Origin: an uncultured Bacteroidales bacterium
GTDB taxonomy: Bacteria; Bacteroidota; Bacteroidia; Bacteroidales; Paludibacteraceae
DNA length: 7,166 bases
Direction of reading: 5' to 3'
Assembly: GCA_937891905.1 (NCBI GenBank)
Contig: CALATT010000082.1
Location: forward strand, 1-7,166
This document shows positions 5,949 to 7,166 of the stretch, piece after piece. Every line of letters begins with the position of its first letter. Position 1 is the first letter of the stretch. Made by a program: the position numbers and the translations under genes. Below the pieces are notes generated by a model, which saw nothing but the letters and a program-made list of their open reading frames with translations, ran no database searches and was not told the DNA's origin.

Positions 5949-6335
5949 TTAACGCTTGCTGAATTGGAAGTGCTTGCGTGCTTTTGGTTGACCTGGTTTC
6001 TTACGCTCAACTTCGCGTGCGTCACGGGTCATGAAGCCTTCTGCCTTCAATGCAGCCTTATCTTCTGGATTGATTTTAACGAGTGCGCGTGCGATAGCAA
6101 GTCTGAGCGCCTCTGCTTGTCCTTTGAATCCACCTCCATCAAGGTTCACTTTGATGTCGTATTTCTCAGCCACTTGGAGTTTATTGAGTGGTTGCAATAC
6201 GATGTAGCGTAAGATAGAAGATGGGAAATAGCTCTCGATGTCGCGGCCATTGATAGTGATTTTGCCGGCACCTTCATTCACGTAAACGCGAGCTACTGCT
6301 GATTTACGACGACCTAATGCATTAACTGTTTCCAT
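5949..6335 (-). CDS. rpsI: 30S ribosomal protein S9 (uS9)
   Basis: S9 is a small-subunit head protein whose C-terminal tail reaches the P-site tRNA. The 128-residue product has the N-terminal signature NALGRRKSAVARVYV (residues 5-19). The core GAGKITINGRDIESYFP and the conserved GGGFKGQAEALRLAIARAL helix follow. The very basic tail KKPGQPKARKHFQFSKR ends in the invariant SKR that contacts the anticodon stem of the P-site tRNA. Length and both ends match the family, so the gene is complete and the ATG at 6335 is secure. Only 9 bp separate it from the rplM stop, so the two are certainly co-transcribed, as is nearly universal for L13-S9. It is followed by a terminator-like hairpin before rpsB. 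Confidence 0.98.
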   Translation of the reverse strand: METVNALGRRKSAVARVYVNEGAGKITINGRDIESYFPSSILRYIVLQPLNKLQVAEKYDIKVNLDGGGFKGQAEALRLAIARALVKINPEDKAALKAEGFMTRDAREVERKKPGQPKARKHFQFSKR

Positions 6336-6344
6336 ATTCTATTC

Positions 6345-6800
6345 TTATTTGATTGAGTTGATATCTAATTGTTTTGGTTGTTGTGCTTGCATGTTGTGCT
6401 CTGGGCCCTCGAAGATATGGAGGTTAGCAATTTGCTTAGCACCGAGACGGTTTTTAGGAAGCATACCCTTTACTACTTTGCGTACGAGTTTGTCTGCTCC
6501 TTTAGCCATGAGATCAGCTGGTGTGAACTCGCGTTGTCCACCTGGGTGACCAGTGTAGCGTACATATACGCGGTCATTCCACTTGTTGCCAGTGAGTTGA
6601 ACTTTAGCTGCGTTAACGATGATTACATTGTCACCGCAATCTACATTTGGTGTGAAAGATGGTTTGTGCTTACCTCTGAGGATTTTAGCCACCTTTGAAC
6701 ACATACGACCAAGGATTTGGCCTTCAGCGTCAATTACGACCCATTCTTTTTGTGCGGTCGCTTTGTTGACTGACACTGTCTTGTAACTGTTGTATTCCAT
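6345..6800 (-). CDS. rplM: 50S ribosomal protein L13 (uL13)
   Basis: L13 is an early-assembling large-subunit protein that binds 23S rRNA. The 151-residue product shows EWVVIDAEGQILGRMCSKVAKILRGKHKPSFTPNVDCGDNVIIVNA, the canonical N-terminal fold. The KVQLTGNKWNDRVYVRYTGHPGG signature follows, then VRKVVKGMLPKNRLG near the C-terminus and a LHIFEGPEHNMQAQQP tail. The first residues (MEYNSYKTVSVNKATAQK) form the short Bacteroidota-type extension, which supports the ATG at 6800. The sequence AAAACAAACAAACTA directly before the ATG is A-rich without a Shine-Dalgarno sequence. It is the first gene of the rplM-rpsI-rpsB-tsf cluster, driven by the promoter at 6957-6988 with a leader of about 150 nt. 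That length is enough for autoregulatory RNA structure. Confidence 0.98.
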   Translation of the reverse strand: MEYNSYKTVSVNKATAQKEWVVIDAEGQILGRMCSKVAKILRGKHKPSFTPNVDCGDNVIIVNAAKVQLTGNKWNDRVYVRYTGHPGGQREFTPADLMAKGADKLVRKVVKGMLPKNRLGAKQIANLHIFEGPEHNMQAQQPKQLDINSIK

Positions 6801-6833
6801 TAGTTTGTTTGTTTTAGGCCTTGCCGACAGACA

Positions 6834-6876
6834 TCATTTACGATTTACCATTGGGTCATTTATCATGTACCATTTA
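6834..6876 (-). repeat. Degenerate 7-bp tandem array (TAAATGR type) in the rplM leader
   Basis: Read on the minus strand from 6876, the units are TAAATGG, TACATGA, TAAATGA, an 8-base CCCAATGG, TAAATCG and TAAATGA, ending at 6834. The 7-bp step is broken only by the one 8-base unit. This is the third unit family with the same step length in the window. TGA or TAA stops recur in it. It could instead be part of the folded leader. Confidence 0.6.
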
Positions 6877-6928
6877 GCGGCAAATCCACTGCCCAGCAAA
6901 GGCGATTAATAATTTATTTTACATGTCA

Positions 6929-6947
6929 TGCGCACATACAACGCGCA
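6929..6947 (-). promoter_or_regulatory. 5'-terminal hairpin of the rplM leader (matches the rpsB leader)
   Basis: TGCGCG (6947-6942), loop TTGTATG (6941-6935) and TGCGCA (6934-6929) form a 6-bp stem with one G-U closing pair. The 3' arm continues as TGCGCATGA to 6926. It begins within a few nucleotides of the predicted transcription start. The rpsB leader repeats both arms and the TGTAT element, which makes a chance hairpin less likely. Confidence 0.5.
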
Positions 6948-6956
6948 AAACGGCTG

Positions 6957-6988
6957 CAAAGGTACAACTTTTTTTTGAATTGACCAAA
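6957..6988 (-). promoter_or_regulatory. Bacteroidota-type promoter for rplM-rpsI(-rpsB-tsf)
   Basis: On the minus strand TTTG (6988-6985), a 20-bp spacer and TACCTTTG (6964-6957) match both boxes of the Bacteroidota consensus exactly. Transcription should start near 6950. The -7 box and the following bases (TACCTTTGCAGCCG, 6964-6951) are identical to those at gltX. An 8-base A-tract on the coding strand lies in the spacer, and a tandem repeat abuts the -33 box upstream. Confidence 0.9.
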
Positions 6989-6990
6989 TA

Positions 6991-7010
6991 TTTCTGCATT
7001 TTTCTGCATT
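6991..7010 (-). repeat. Two tandem 10-bp repeats directly upstream of the rplM -33 box
   Basis: TTTCTGCATT occurs twice in perfect tandem at 6991-7000 and 7001-7010 on the plus strand. On the minus strand this reads AATGCAGAAA twice, starting 2 bp upstream of the -33 TTTG. A 10-bp step is about one helical turn, so both copies face the same side of the DNA. The A-tracts could act as an UP element, or the pair could bind an activator (inference). Confidence 0.6.
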
Positions 7011-7065
7011 TTTAGTGTATTTTGTGCAATCAAAAACGACGAACCCCATAATTTAGTTTTGAAAC

Positions 7066-7105
7066 AAAAATACAGAAAACAAAATAAAAATAGAGAAAAC
7101 ATTTT
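7066..7105. repeat. Pair of 20-bp A-rich direct repeats
   Basis: The 16-base AAAAATACAGAAAACA (7066-7081) recurs at 7086-7101 with a single change (C to G), giving a repeat step of exactly 20 bp. It lies about 80 bp upstream of the rplM -33 box. Two helical turns between phased A-tracts would bend DNA. Low complexity makes chance similarity possible. Confidence 0.5.
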
Positions 7106-7166
7106 TTTAGATAATCAAAAACTCGCAGCCTATCGTCCGCATGGCTATTGGCCTACGCGGCCTTGA

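Larger units (their letters stand above)
6801..6950 (-). promoter_or_regulatory. rplM 5' leader, candidate structured ribosomal-protein leader
   Basis: From the predicted transcription start near 6950 to the L13 ATG, the RNA has several possible pairings. A 5' hairpin lies at 6947-6929. GCCTTTGC (6903-6896) can pair with GCAAGGC (6824-6818) with one bulged base, enclosing about 70 nt. Within that, GGCA (6893-6890) can pair with TGCC (6882-6879). A long leader before rplM suits autoregulation by L13 or S9. I recall that a uL13 leader has been proposed for Bacteroidia but cannot compare it here. The heptamer-like repeats in the enclosed part argue that some of this may be unstructured. Confidence 0.4.
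6989..7166. other. AT-rich non-coding DNA upstream of rplM, no gene assigned
   Basis: Together with the rplM leader and promoter this makes 366 bases without a recognisable gene (6801-7166). Bases 6989-7110 are strongly A/T-rich with A-tracts and two sets of direct repeats. Bases 7125-7166 are clearly more G/C-rich, which may mark the edge of a gene beyond the window. No RNA gene was recognised. A lone TAGTTTTG (7054-7061, plus) resembles a -7 box but has no -33 partner. Confidence 0.6.

Noticed and set aside
4008..6698. Several plus-strand open frames of 60-260 codons lying opposite tsf, rpsB, rpsI and rplM.
   Set aside because: They are antisense shadows of well-identified ribosomal and EF-Ts genes. 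Their compositions are Cys/Ser/Phe-rich and no family motif is seen.
7065..7072. TATTTTTG on the minus strand as a second rplM promoter -7 box.
   Set aside because: It fits TAnnTTTG, but no TTTG lies 19-21 bp upstream, and such matches are expected in A/T-rich DNA.
7141..7166. Open frame on the plus strand starting ATGGCTATTGGC (MAIGLRGL) at the right edge.
   Set aside because: Only eight codons are visible, they are not recognisable, and no complete promoter precedes them. The more G/C-rich end could be a gene start, but this cannot be supported.
7108..7166. Possible 3' end of a minus-strand gene entering from the right edge, ending ...RTIGCEFLII at a TAA.
   Set aside because: The 19 or so residues match no family I know. 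An equally plausible plus-strand frame overlaps, and no terminator hairpin follows.

Overview
The window comes from a Bacteroidota chromosome, most likely order Bacteroidales. Three promoters match the Bacteroidota primary-sigma consensus (TTTG, about 20 bp, TAnnTTTG). Starts are preceded by A-rich leaders rather than Shine-Dalgarno sequences. The proteins look like Bacteroidales housekeeping proteins, including a methylmalonyl-CoA epimerase of the succinate-propionate route and a short RecQ with a C-terminal cysteine cluster. I cannot name a genus.

Layout. Bases 1-234 (minus) hold the first 78 codons of methylmalonyl-CoA epimerase, running off the left edge. Bases 235-474 are a divergent promoter region: one promoter drives the epimerase leftward, the other drives gltX rightward. 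gltX (475-2055) and recQ (2089-3807) lie on the plus strand, 33 bp apart, and probably form one transcription unit. A bidirectional terminator hairpin (3855-3883) separates recQ from a convergent translation operon on the minus strand. In transcription order that operon is rplM (L13), rpsI (S9), a hairpin, rpsB (S2) and tsf (EF-Ts). Its promoter lies at 6957-6988 and its leader is about 150 nt. Bases 6989-7166 are AT-rich upstream DNA with short direct repeats, and no gene could be assigned there.

Function. Apart from the epimerase, nearly everything serves translation: tRNA charging (GltX), two large/small-subunit protein pairs and EF-Tu recycling (EF-Ts). RecQ is a DNA-repair helicase that appears to share the gltX transcript.

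Unusual content. No defence, mobile or biosynthetic system is present, and the genes are ordinary. The interesting part is the non-coding DNA. Degenerate 7-bp tandem arrays with different unit sequences sit in the gltX leader (ATACAAC type), across the gltX stop to the recQ start and across the recQ stop (GAGTAnT type), and in the rplM leader (TAAATGR type). The two GAGTAnT arrays make an 18-bp, one-mismatch direct repeat bracketing recQ. The rplM and rpsB leaders share a TGCGCG/TGCGCATGA hairpin. The gltX and rplM promoters share an identical 14-bp segment covering the -7 box and probable start site.
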